This document shows, one piece after another, positions 47,452 to 57,434 of a stretch of DNA of 64,000 nt. This stretch comes from Chondrosia reniformis. Taxonomy: Eukaryota; Porifera; Demospongiae; Chondrillida; Chondrillidae. The notes below the pieces were generated by a model. It made no database searches and had not been told where the DNA came from. It worked only from the letters and a program-made list of their open reading frames with translations. The position numbers and the translations under genes were made by a program. The stretch is taken from positions 1,820,501 through 1,884,500 of the forward strand of contig OX359189.1 of assembly GCA_947172415.1 (NCBI GenBank), written 5' to 3'. Numbering within the stretch: the first letter of the stretch is position 1; each line of letters opens with the position of its first letter.

Positions 47452-47684
47452 ATACCTGGCACATTTTTTGTGAATATAATTGACAATTATACTAGTTATA
47501 TAGCAACCAAAAATAGAATACAGCTGTTAATGTTTCTGCATGTTGCTGCATATATAAACAGTTACATGCGTAATGAGTTTATAATCTTCAAAACTGAATA
47601 GCAATTTCATCTTCAAGATCTTAAAAAGTTGCAAATAATTAACTCATGATCATCCATGAAAGAATCAAGCTGTTTCTCTATAAA
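47452..47684 (-). pseudogene. duplicated 3' end of the nidogen-domain gene
   Basis: Matches 50541-50775, the last codons and 3' flank of the nidogen-domain gene (ATCTTCAAAACTGAATAGCA, CATGAAAGAATCAAGC), with indels. Only the terminal coding segment is present, so it is non-functional. It lies in the same orientation as its source. Confidence 0.75.
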
Positions 47685-47744
47685 AATGGATATTATAATA
47701 TGGCCTAAATATCAATCAATTAGCTACATATTAACAATTATTAT

Positions 47745-47983
47745 AACTCACTAACCTCTATACTGATCCACATATAGTTCACAGATTGGTCATGCACTTC
47801 TGGACATGCACCTCATGCAGGTTTCCAATATTCTTAATTAACCTCAACTCTGATAATCAGATCATAAGCTTAAGATCACTATAGAAAACAGGATTTTTGT
47901 GTTCCATGCAACATAATATCCATTAGGCACTACTACACATGCTTACATGTTCTCTGCATATATATTGTTATTACAGATAATAC
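47745..47983. repeat. ARMC2 3'-flank duplicate, copy 1
   Basis: Corresponds to 17705-18000 and, more closely, to 48920-49160 (CACTAACCTCTATACTGATC, ACAGATTGGTCATGCACTTC). The two nearby copies are closer to each other than to the source. Confidence 0.65.
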
Positions 47984-48585
47984 AGACTGCTTTGCTGTGA
48001 CCATGCCATCATTACATCCAATGATAGAAATGAGGTCATCCTGGCAGTCAGATGAAGTGTGCAGCAATGCCTTATCCACAATTGGAAACTTGACCTACTA
48101 TGTTACAGATCACGCAAGGGAAGTACCTGGGCAGTCCTAATGAAACAGTCCATTTCAGGTTTGTGTGTGTGTGATTCACCTTTGTGCTAGAATAGGTTAG
48201 AACATCACTGAAAACCCTCACTTACCATACGTACGTAATTAGTTGATTGTACAAGTGATTAGGTACACCACCTTAGAATTGTAACATTTGACAGCTTTCA
48301 TGTTATTTGATTAATTCGAAATCCTATCCCTAACCCTTTGACTCATATTTTAGACAGTGTATTTCAATTGTTTACTTATATATCATATGCATGTGTATGC
48401 ACATACATACATATAGTTGATGAAGTTCTGATAACATTAATTATTGGACTCTGATGACCGCGAGCTGGTGTATGCTTCTTGTGGTGTTTTACTTAATCTA
48501 ATGAAGATCCCAAAGTTGCGTCCAAGCCTTCTAAAAAATGGAGGAGTTAAAAAGTATGACATAAGCATGCCCAAATATGTATGGT
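47984..48585 (+). pseudogene. ARMC2 exon 11 and exon 13 duplicate, rearranged
   Basis: 47984-48235 matches 15667-15918 (exon 11 and flanks). It then jumps at GTACGTA to match 16307-16640 (exon 13 and flanks), leaving out exon 12. Exon 11 has a small frame-changing difference (CACGCAAGGGAAG against CAAGCAGGGGGAAG). Exon 13 has an insertion near 48438 and a GATGACC for GAGGACC change. It cannot encode ARMC2. Confidence 0.85.
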
Positions 48586-48919
48586 CTTCCCAAGCTCAGC
48601 AGTTATTACTGGCAGCTCCACTCATAATGAGAGAATTGAGTATTTGTGGAATGATAAGTAATAAATACATTTCACTGAGCATGCTCAGTGGAGATGCTAA
48701 GTATGACGTCGACATCATACAATTATCAATTATGCATATAATAAATCATGATATATATACGTAGATATCATGGTCATTATATGAATATCATGATGATATT
48801 ACCATTATATCATGATGTATGATATGCATATAATATTCATGGTATACATATAAAGGCTACAGTCGCTCTTTTGACACAAATGGCACCCCATAATACATAC
48901 ATGCATAAATTGTAGATAT

Positions 48920-49340
48920 TTTCCCTATATCAATTAATTAGCTATACATTAACAATTATTTAACTCACTAACCTCTATACTGATCCACATATAGTTCACA
49001 GATTGGTCATGCACTTCTGGACATACACCTCATGCAGGTTTCCAATATTCTCAACTCTTATAATCAGATCATAAAGATCACTATATATATATAGAAAACA
49101 GGATTTTTGTGTTCCATGCAAGAATTGTTTATGTATATAAGTGGTTTTAATATTCTTCAGGGGAAACAGAGAAACTACAGGCACTACTACACATGCTTGC
49201 ATGTCAGTTCTCTGCATATACAGATATATTGTGTAATAGATCTAGAGTGTTAATTGAATCTGCAGTCTATATAGACTGCACCTTATTTGTACATTTATAG
49301 CTAGTCATGCAAGCACCTATTGGTCAGGTTAAGTCATTCA
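48920..49340. repeat. ARMC2 3'-flank duplicate, copy 2
   Basis: Second copy of the 17705-18065 flank, extending further (GTGTTAATTGAATCTGCAG ... TTATAGCTAGTCATGCA). With 47745-47983 it brackets the ARMC2 exon duplicates as direct repeats. Between them, 48700-48850 is full of ATCATGATAT palindromes. The stretch 49341-49736 shows no feature beyond the promoter region of the next gene. Confidence 0.65.
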
Positions 49341-49736
49341 CCATAAACATTTTAAAATACTAAGAGTTCTGTATGCAAATCATGTGCTTATAGTTTTTTA
49401 TCACTTTCTGTACTTTCATCTGTCCTAGTAATTTCCATTTCACCTGTCTGTATGACACATTTACCTCATCTTCAGGTTAAGTGTATTGATCAGGTCATCT
49501 ATAGATCTCACTTTGACCTCTACTTGTATTAGTATAATTACACTCCAATTTTCCTATAAATAAGTGCCTTGATTTGTTGTAACCATTAATTCTTCTCCTT
49601 CTAAAAGATTCATTGTTGCCATTGGAGAAGAGTTTCCTATAAACTGTGTGATATTGCAAACTAGTCAGCTTACTGTCACAATTGTTGAATACAACACCAT
49701 CTTTTGGCGAGTTCAGTATCTACAAGCCTCATAATC

Positions 49737-50288
49737 ATGTTCAAAGTATTGTTATTGTTCAGTTTGGCTACTTTCATAGCCCAAGTTGGCAATGGAGCTC
49801 CTGTTGAACCAGATGATCGTGATCAATCATTTGTCATCAATTCTGAAGAAACAGATACAGCCATGGCCAATGATCTGATAGTCTTTGCAGACCCACGGAA
49901 TGAGGCTATTGCAGTGGAGTATTTTTCAGAGGATCTAATGCAACTAATAGATGAACTATTAGATGGCAATTATGGTGACCGTAACAAGCGCGGCAAAATT
50001 CTCAAGTACATATGTAAAAAAATTGTAAAGGAAATTGTGGAAGTCATTGTTGATGGAGTAAAAAAGATTGTGAAAATAATTTATGAAGAAATCTGTGAAT
50101 GGCTTTCTGGAAGTGGCGATGGAGAAGAGAGAACCAAAAGAAGCGAGAATCTCTTGAATGAACGTGTAATTACTTTTAGAAATCCTTTGAATGGAAAATC
50201 TTTCCAGTATTACTCTAACGAACTCTTCTTCACTCTGATAGACTTGGAACATAGGATTACCAACACCAATAACACTGTCACAGAATAA
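49737..50288 (+). CDS. secreted precursor of a two-cysteine amphipathic peptide
   Basis: Single exon, 183 residues. ATG 49737 was chosen because the frame upstream has only a non-ATG start and the signal peptide begins here (MFKVLLLFSLATFIAQVGNG). An acidic segment follows, then RNKR (residues 82-85), a 50-residue region, RTKR (132-135) and a 48-residue C-terminal segment. Both basic sites fit the furin pattern R-x-K/R-R. The central region starts GKILKYICKKIVKEIVEVIV, has a D-G turn and continues VKKIVKIIYEEICEWL. It is strongly amphipathic and holds the protein's only two Cys, placed symmetrically about the turn, which suggests a disulfide-closed helical hairpin. The two flanking segments resemble each other (VFADPRNE...YFSEDLMQLIDEL and TFRNPLNG...YYSNELFFTLIDL). 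Family not recognised. A membrane-active or signalling peptide is inference. Confidence 0.75.
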   Translation: MFKVLLLFSLATFIAQVGNGAPVEPDDRDQSFVINSEETDTAMANDLIVFADPRNEAIAVEYFSEDLMQLIDELLDGNYGDRNKRGKILKYICKKIVKEIVEVIVDGVKKIVKIIYEEICEWLSGSGDGEERTKRSENLLNERVITFRNPLNGKSFQYYSNELFFTLIDLEHRITNTNNTVTE

Positions 50289-50690
50289 AAGGCAGTGTGT
50301 ATGGACACTCTAACTGATCCCCACACCCACTATGTGTAATCATGCCATATATAATTACTGGTGCATGTATAAAGGACATGAACAAATCTATATACAGTTT
50401 TGTACGTATGTATTTGTCTTTATTTTACCACCAGTATATATTATGTAACTCATCTAACAACTATACAAATTTGAACTATATACAGATAAGATCATGATAT
50501 CCTGAGGTAACTGTGGTAACTATAATGGCCATGAATATCATTTATACCTGACACATTTTTGTGCGAATAATTGATAAGTATATAATATACGTACATGTTT
50601 AGCAACCAAAAATACAAAAGAGCTGTTAATATTTCTGCTACTGCATATATAAACAGTTACATGGGTAATGAGTCTGTATAGTTGTAATCT
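50289..50690. other. convergent 3' intergenic region
   Basis: Short gap between the stops of the peptide precursor and the nidogen-domain gene. 50541-50690 is the source of the duplicate at 47452-47600. No gene seen. Confidence 0.6.
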
Positions 50691-53468
50691 TCAAAACTGA
50701 ATAGCAATTTCATCTTCAAGATCTTTGAAAGTTGCAAATAACTCATCCATGAAAGAATCAAGCTGTTTCTCTTCCTCATTTGAGGCTTTTTCCATGGTAA
50801 CACCTTCCATCTTGGTCACATCATCTTCATCACCATTGCCTGGACATTCTTCATTGTGTTCCTCATCTTTAGATTCATTCTCTTTATCACCTTCGTCATT
50901 GTTTTCTTCACCAGAGCTTTCTTCATTTTCCATATTTTCGTCTTCTGAACTGTCTCTGATTTCTTCTGCATGTTCTTCTTCATTGGTAAGTAAGGCAGCT
51001 GTTTCTTGGGTACTAATATCATCTCCCTCAGGTGCGTCTTCTTTGAGATTATCAGAATTTTCCTTCATAGTTGCATCTTCATTGCCTTCATCCTTTAATT
51101 CCTCCTGCGGAATATCTTCTTCAACATGGCTTTCCTTCTCCTCTTCGTATGTTTCACTTCTATCACTTTCTTCTCCAGAATTTCCTTCAAATTCCACATT
51201 CTCATTGTCTGACTTATTAGCTCTGTAGCCATCTTCCTCCTCTTCTTCTTGGCAGGCAAGTAAGGCAGCTGCCTCATTGGTAATAATGATATCTCCTTCA
51301 GCTGTATCGTCTTTGGGGCTGTCAAAATTAGTCTCTGTCACTTCCTCTTCATCAATTTGTTTCATGTCGATTGGGTCTTCAACCACATCCAAAGTGTACT
51401 GATGCTGAACTACCAGATCATCAAGTGCTATTGATTGTCGCACTTCGTCCCACTGCTGTTGCACACTTTTAGCATCTTCTTCAATGTCTGCATTACTGTA
51501 AGTATCCAGCGGAGCTTGCCAAGCTTCTGGGTCCACCAAACTGCTCACATCTTTATTGTAGTTTAGTTTTTGTTGCCTTCTTCTTAAAACAATATAACAG
51601 CCAGCAAAACCAACAACTGCGTATAGAAACATAAATATTCATACCTTGAATAAAAATAATTTTCGATTCCATTACTATTTAATAAGACATATGTATACGT
51701 ATAACTACTTGTATAAGATGTATACATTTTACAGATTAATGTGCAATTAATTAGTAAATTATATATCACCATACATATTATTGCTTACCTGCAACTGTGA
51801 AAAGGATAATTCCTGCTGATAATCCAACGCCTAAGGACTAGAGTGGAAGTGTGGATAAATGATATTCAGGAGAGCAGGAAAATTACAAAATTAATAGTGA
51901 ATTTGCAATTTATGCAACGATACCCTACTTGGTACATATATTAGTCTAATCCAATGAATGTCAGTAATCTTTGATAAGAATACTTTCAGGGTATTACATA
52001 ATCACATCCACATATTACATCACCTAACATACCAGTCCCAAACTGGACGTTGGCGTGACTACATTAGAGTTTGGTTCGATTGCTGCATACAGAAACATTG
52101 TTGACGTGAAACAGATACAGCAGTCATTGTGTTTAATTCAGTAGGTCCATTTGCAAACTCTTTATTACCTTGCTTTTCTTGTATCATGAAAAACCATTGT
52201 CCCTCGACTCCAGTATTCCCCATAACTTTATCAATGCCTTCCATGGAATCAGTGAGTGAGCCATCTATTGTGTAAGAGTATTCTCCATCACCAGCATTGA
52301 TTCCAGCTAGGACGTTACCAGTTTCTGTTTTTGACCACTGGATTCTGTCCTTTGCATAGTTAAAGACCGCAACTGAGGTATTATAATTGGTGGCTATCAG
52401 GATTTGGAATGTGTTTTTCTATAATATGAAAAGAAGTTACTTGACATGTTTTATTATAATGAAAGATATCTCCCTAGTGCATATCAAGATTAAAATTCAA
52501 ATGATCATTTACCCATTAGGCTCCATAAGTTAATAGCTATATACAAACTGATTATGAAAAAATTTTTTTACATATACATACATACATAATAAAATGCAAT
52601 ATCATAATACATATACACTATTACCAGGTCAGTTCCATTGGGATAGTAGCCGACATCCACCCATGTAACAATCAGGGCCCAAGTGGCAGTGAGGTTTAGT
52701 AACTCATGGGCCAGTGGGTTGTCCTCATTGTACAGTTCAATTACAAAGTCCTCCAGAGAACTTGAATTATCCAGTATTCTGTAGTATACATTGCCACCTT
52801 TAAGCGTGTCTACATCAATGTCCCCCCAGAATGGTGCCACCATTGTCAGCCATCTATCAGAGCCATCTAAAGGTAGCTCATCAGGAGAGAACAAAGAATA
52901 GGTAAGGTTATCATTGTGAAAGGACACCAATCCGTTTATGTCAATCTAAATAGAAAGAAGAAGGTATAATAAGAGTAGTGGAGGGTGATTACATTAAGAT
53001 TAACTGGAGAATAAGAGGGATTGTCTAAGTTCATTTAGCTTAAATAAAAAGTGGGTAATTCTCTGTATTTAAAGGAAAATGAATTATACTGTACACACGT
53101 AGTTAACGACAAACTTAATTATATAAGCCATAATTCTAATTCTATGCAATTATGTGTAGAATTCCTAAGGTGCGGTTCTCACATAGGTATTGAAGCCTAA
53201 AGCATACGTAATCAACGCATAAAGTAAGTGACGTTACGAAAACGTTCTACGTGAAGGTTCAAGTACTTACACTGACGTATTCATAGGCGATACCGAATGC
53301 CGGAAACGGATTCGTAACTCTTAAATTTACTACTGTGTCGTCTTTCTGCGGCATTAAAGTATCACCATTTTCTGGTCCAAACGGATAGCCGAGAAACTCT
53401 TCGAAATGTACCGAAATGGCAAATCTTTGCAGGAGAAGCCATACAAGAATAGCAAAGTGGTACTTCAT
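50691..53468 (-). CDS. nidogen-domain (NIDO) type I membrane protein with acidic tail
   Basis: Six exons: 53468-53271, 52945-52625, 52418-52169, 52082-52033, 51837-51789 and 51616-50691, in phase, 597 residues. Signal peptide MKYHFAILVWLLLQRFAIS. A NIDO domain spans exons 1-3: INGLVSF, VAPFWGDIDVDT, GNVYYRIL, TWALIVTWVDVGYY, NTFQILIATNY and AGINAGDGEYSY follow the nidogen/alpha-tectorin/SNED1 pattern. A short stalk leads to a membrane segment across exons 5-6 (LSAGIILFTVAVVGFAGCYI, then LRRRQQK). The roughly 300-residue tail is dominated by Glu and Asp, with a repeated motif (AEGDIIITNEAAALLACQEE and PEGDDISTQETAALLTNEEE). It ends SFMDELFATFKDLEDEI. Most NIDO proteins are secreted matrix proteins, so a membrane form with a long acidic tail is unusual. 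Adhesion to matrix is inferred. The small intron 52168-52083 is needed to avoid a stop. Confidence 0.85.
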
Positions 53469-53601
53469 GACTTCCAGATACTTCAAGGAGTTACTTCAAC
53501 TATTGCTGCATGAGGTGAGTGTGGTGGGATGGACCTGTGGTCGCCACACCCAGTTATAGTCAAGGCGATGTTCACGTGGTAGACCTACGTATATACGGCC
53601 A

Positions 53602-55452
53602 ATTAACTTAGTAGGGCAGATTTTAATGTACATTAAGGGTCGTAACTCCATCAAACAGCAAGATGTGAAGCCAATACTTGATGTCAGCATTCACAGACAT
53701 GTATGAAACATTTCCAAGGAGTTTTAGAAGTTTCAATTTTTGTTCATATTTGCCCTATCTCTCACCATACATTAACTTAGTAGGGCAGATTTTAATGTAC
53801 ATTAAGGGTCGTAACTCCATCAAACAGCAAGATGTGAAGCCAATACTTGATGTTAGCATTCACAGACATGTATGAAACATTTCCAAGGAGTTTTAGAAGT
53901 TTCAATTTTTGTTCATAATTGCCCTATCTCTCACCATACATTAACTTAGTAGGGCAGATTTTAATGTACATTAAGGGTCGTAACTCCATCAAACAGCAAG
54001 ATGTGAAGCCAATACTTGATGTCAGCATTCACAGACATGTATGAAACATTTCCAAGGAGTTTTAGAAGTTTCAATTTTTGTTCATATTTGCCCTATCTCT
54101 CACCATACAACTTATTATGGCAGATTTTAATGTACATTAAGGGTCGTAACTCCATCAAACAGCAAGATGTGAAGGTAATACTTGATGTCAGCATTCACAG
54201 ACATGTATGAAACATTTCCAAGGAGTTTTAGAAGTTTCGATTTTTGTTCATATATTTGCCCTATCTCTCACCATACATTAACTTAGTAGGGCAGATTTTA
54301 ATGTACATTAAGGGTCGTAACTCCATCAAACAGCAAGATGTGAAGCCAATACTTGATGTCAGCATTCACAGACATGTATGAAACATTTCCAAGGAGTTTT
54401 AGAAGTTTCAATTTTTGTTCATATTTGCCCTATCTCTCACCATACATTAACTTAGTAGGGCAGATTTTAATGTACATTAAGGGTCGTAACTCCATCAAAC
54501 AGCAAGATGTGAAGCCAATACTTGATGTCAGCATTCACAGACATGTATGAAACATTTCCAAGGAGTTTTAGAAGTTTCAATTTTTGTTCATATTTGCCCT
54601 ATCTCTCACCATACAACTTATTATGGCAGATTTTAATGTACATTAAGGGTCGTAACTCCATCAAACAGCAAGATGTGAAGGTAATACTTGATGTCAGCAT
54701 TCACAGACATGTATGAAACATTTCCAAGGAGTTTTAGAAGTTTCGATTTTTGTTCATATATTTGCCCTATCTCTCACCATACATTAACTTAGTAGGGCAG
54801 ATTTTAATGTACATTAAGGGTCGTAACTCCATCAAACAGCAAGATGTGAAGCCAATACTTGATGTCAGCATTCACAGACATGTATGAAACATTTCCAAGG
54901 AGTTTTAGAAGTTTCAATTTTTGTTCATATTTGCCCTATCTCTCACCATACATTAACTTAGTAGGGCAGATTTTAATGTACATTAAGGGTCGTAACTCCA
55001 TCAAACAGCAAGATGTGAAGGTAATACTTGATGTCAGCATTCACAGACATGTATGAAACATTTCCAAGGAGTTTTAGAAGTTTCGATTTTTGTTCATAAT
55101 TGCCCTATCTCTCACCATACATTAACTTAGTAGGGCAGATTTTATTGTACATTAAGGGTCGTAACTCCATCAAACAGCAAGATGTGAAGCCAATACTTGA
55201 TGTCAGCATTCACAGACATGTATGAAACATTTCCAAGGAGTTTTAGAAGTTTCAATTTTTGTTCATATTTGCCCTATCTCTCACCATACATTAACTTAGT
55301 AGGGCAGATTTTAATGTACATTAAGGGTCGTAACTCCATCAAACAACAAGATGTGAAGTTAATACTTAATATCAGCATTCACAGACATGTATGAAACATT
55401 TCCAAAGAGATTTAGAGGTTTCAAGTTTTGTTCACATTTGTCTCACCATACA
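53602..55452. repeat. 169-bp satellite array, block 1 (11 units)
   Basis: Eleven tandem units of about 168-169 bp, each with AAGGGTCGTAACTCCATC, CACAGACATGTATGAAAC and CCCTATCTCTCACCATAC. Unit variants (AACTTATTATGG against TTAACTTAGTAGGG; TTTCGATT against TTTCAATT; CATATATTTG) recur every three units. This gives a higher-order period of about 506 bp, for example 54016 to 54522 and 54353 to 54859. The 64-65-codon open frames in each unit are by-products of the array. It begins about 130 bp upstream of the nidogen-domain gene. Confidence 0.9.
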
Positions 55453-56610
55453 TATGAGTACATCCTACAATATATTATTGAAGCTACAGTTGCTTTCAAA
55501 ACATTATTTAGCCTAGAAATTGGAATCTATTTTAATCGGTACATCACTCTCTCAAATATTTAGTTAGGAATTGAGTAATTCATACAGCCGGCCTAGTTGC
55601 AATATCGATCATAGACATTAATATCGTAGAGGCGATAAATATCAGTCCTCGCAAATATCTCTAATTTTCGGCATCAAGAAAAGTCTCTTTCCTCCCTCCA
55701 TCAAGATACATACTGGATTTTATCTATTTGCCACAGTTTTGAGATGTATTAGAAATATTGCGTATGTGTGTAAAATTGCTTGTAACGATTCACTGGTCTG
55801 GAATTAAAGTGGAATAATTTGACGATTTCTCGAAAATAATTGGGATCAGAAAAGTCGTTCTCCTCGGCCCATCAAGACACTTACAGGATTTTATCCGCTT
55901 TCCCCAGTTTTCAGATGAACCACTAATACTGCCTATGTCTTTAAACTTGCTTGGAACAATTCACTGATCTGGAAATAACGAGAAATATATAAAAAAAGCC
56001 CCAACCACAACCGTTTCCTTTGGACAAAACTTCATATAAATAGAAGCGAAAAACCTTATATAGTAGGCCTACCTGGACACATCTCTATGGTGGTTGCGGT
56101 TCCCATAGAGGTTGGTAGCGCTTAGACTCTGAAGCTGTCTCCTAATCGGTTGGTGCCATAGAGACGTGCTCACCAATAATCCGGATTTCGGGGGGGTTCC
56201 ACGTAATGTGGGATTGGCATCTGATATCTTTAAGGATTCATATGAGTCGGCCATATCGAGAAGAACTGGTTCTTCTCACGCAAGTGACACCCAAAGCTCA
56301 ACTCGGCAGAGCGTTACCACCGATCCCGGCCTCTGAGCGTCGTGGATGGTAGCGTTCGGTATGGTCCAACTTTTTTTCTTTGGAGTTTCGTTGGCCGTCG
56401 ATCGGCAAAATTTCACTTTAACGACATCCATATAATATATGTGGATAAATACTGCTTCAACAACAATCAAGTACTACACAGTGCATATCCATGTGTATAA
56501 GAAATTAAATCTTTGGAAGCGCTCTAGTTATTCGGATATACATATATTATAGTATCGCATTTGGTACCTACTCACGGTCGGCCATTTATAATATTGTACA
56601 ATTATCGTAT
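55453..56610. other. non-satellite insert between satellite blocks
   Basis: The first part holds two diverged tandem copies of a unit of about 175 bp (about 55655-55806 and 55833-55977; CCATCAAGAxAC, GGATTTTATCxxxTTxCC, AACxATTCACTGxTCTGGAA). The second part (about 56060-56450) is richer in GC and CpG. It contains a minus-strand open frame from ATG 56254 (MADSYESLKISDANPTLRG, then PPKSGLL and a GTGAGC donor-like site) and inverted words CGTCTCTATGG / CCATAGAGATG. It resembles a promoter with a first exon, but no continuation can be found. Not recognised. Confidence 0.5.
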
Positions 56611-57240
56611 AAGGGTCGTAACTCCATCAAACAGCAAGATGCAAAGCTAATACTTGATGTCAGCATTCACAGACATGTATGAAACATTTCCAAGGAGTTT
56701 TAGAAGTTTCACTTTTTGTTCATATTTGCCCTATCTCTCACCATACATTAACTTATTAGGGCAGATTTTAATGTACATTAAGGGTCGTAACTCCATCAAA
56801 CAGCAAGATGTGAAGCCAATACTTGATGTTAGCATTCACAGACATGTATGAAACATTTCCAAGGAGTTTTAGAAGTTTCAATTTTTGTTCATAATTGCCC
56901 TATCTCTCACCATACATTAACTTAGTAGGGCAGATTTTAATGTACATTAAGGGTCGTAACTCCATCAAACAGCAAGATGTGAAGCCAATACTTGATGTCA
57001 GCATTCACAGACATGTATGAAACATTTCCAAGGAGTTTTAGAAGTTTCAATTTTTGTTCATATTTGCCCTATCTCTCACCATACAACTTATTATGGCAGA
57101 TTTTAATGTACATTAAGGGTCGTAACTCCATCAAACAGCAAGATGTGAAGGTAGCATTCACAGACATGTATGAAACATTTCCAAGGAGTTTTAGAAGTTT
57201 CAATTTTTGTTCATATTTGCCCTATCTCTCACCATACATA
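56611..57240. repeat. 169-bp satellite array, block 2 (4 units)
   Basis: Four units of the same satellite. The unit order (a variant with GATGTTAGC and CATAATTGCCC, then a standard unit, then the CTTATTATGG variant) repeats the order at the start of block 1. The last unit lacks about 17 bp of the repeat (GAAGGTAGCATTC). The following 57241-57434 shows no gene. Confidence 0.9.
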
Positions 57241-57434
57241 CCGGATGTCTATATGGCATTAAGAAGACTTATGTATTATATAGATTGCATGACTTCATGA
57301 TTATATACAACAATTAAAGTTTATACACAAGCATTCAACATTATTATTAGGTAAATAAGTAAACAGTAGTTAACAACATTCTATTAATAATATCAGCACT
57401 GATCGTGAGCAAAAGTTATAAATCTGTTGTCTAA

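Noticed and set aside
50725-51228. Ser-rich 167-codon plus-strand open frame
   Set aside because: It is the antisense shadow of the Glu/Asp-rich exon of the nidogen-domain gene (GAA/GAT read backwards gives TTC/ATC and shifted Ser codons).
53678-57300. Repeated 64-65-codon open frames starting MMSAFTDMYETFPRSF
   Set aside because: They occur once per satellite unit and break with each unit variant; no signal, splice or conservation evidence beyond the array itself.
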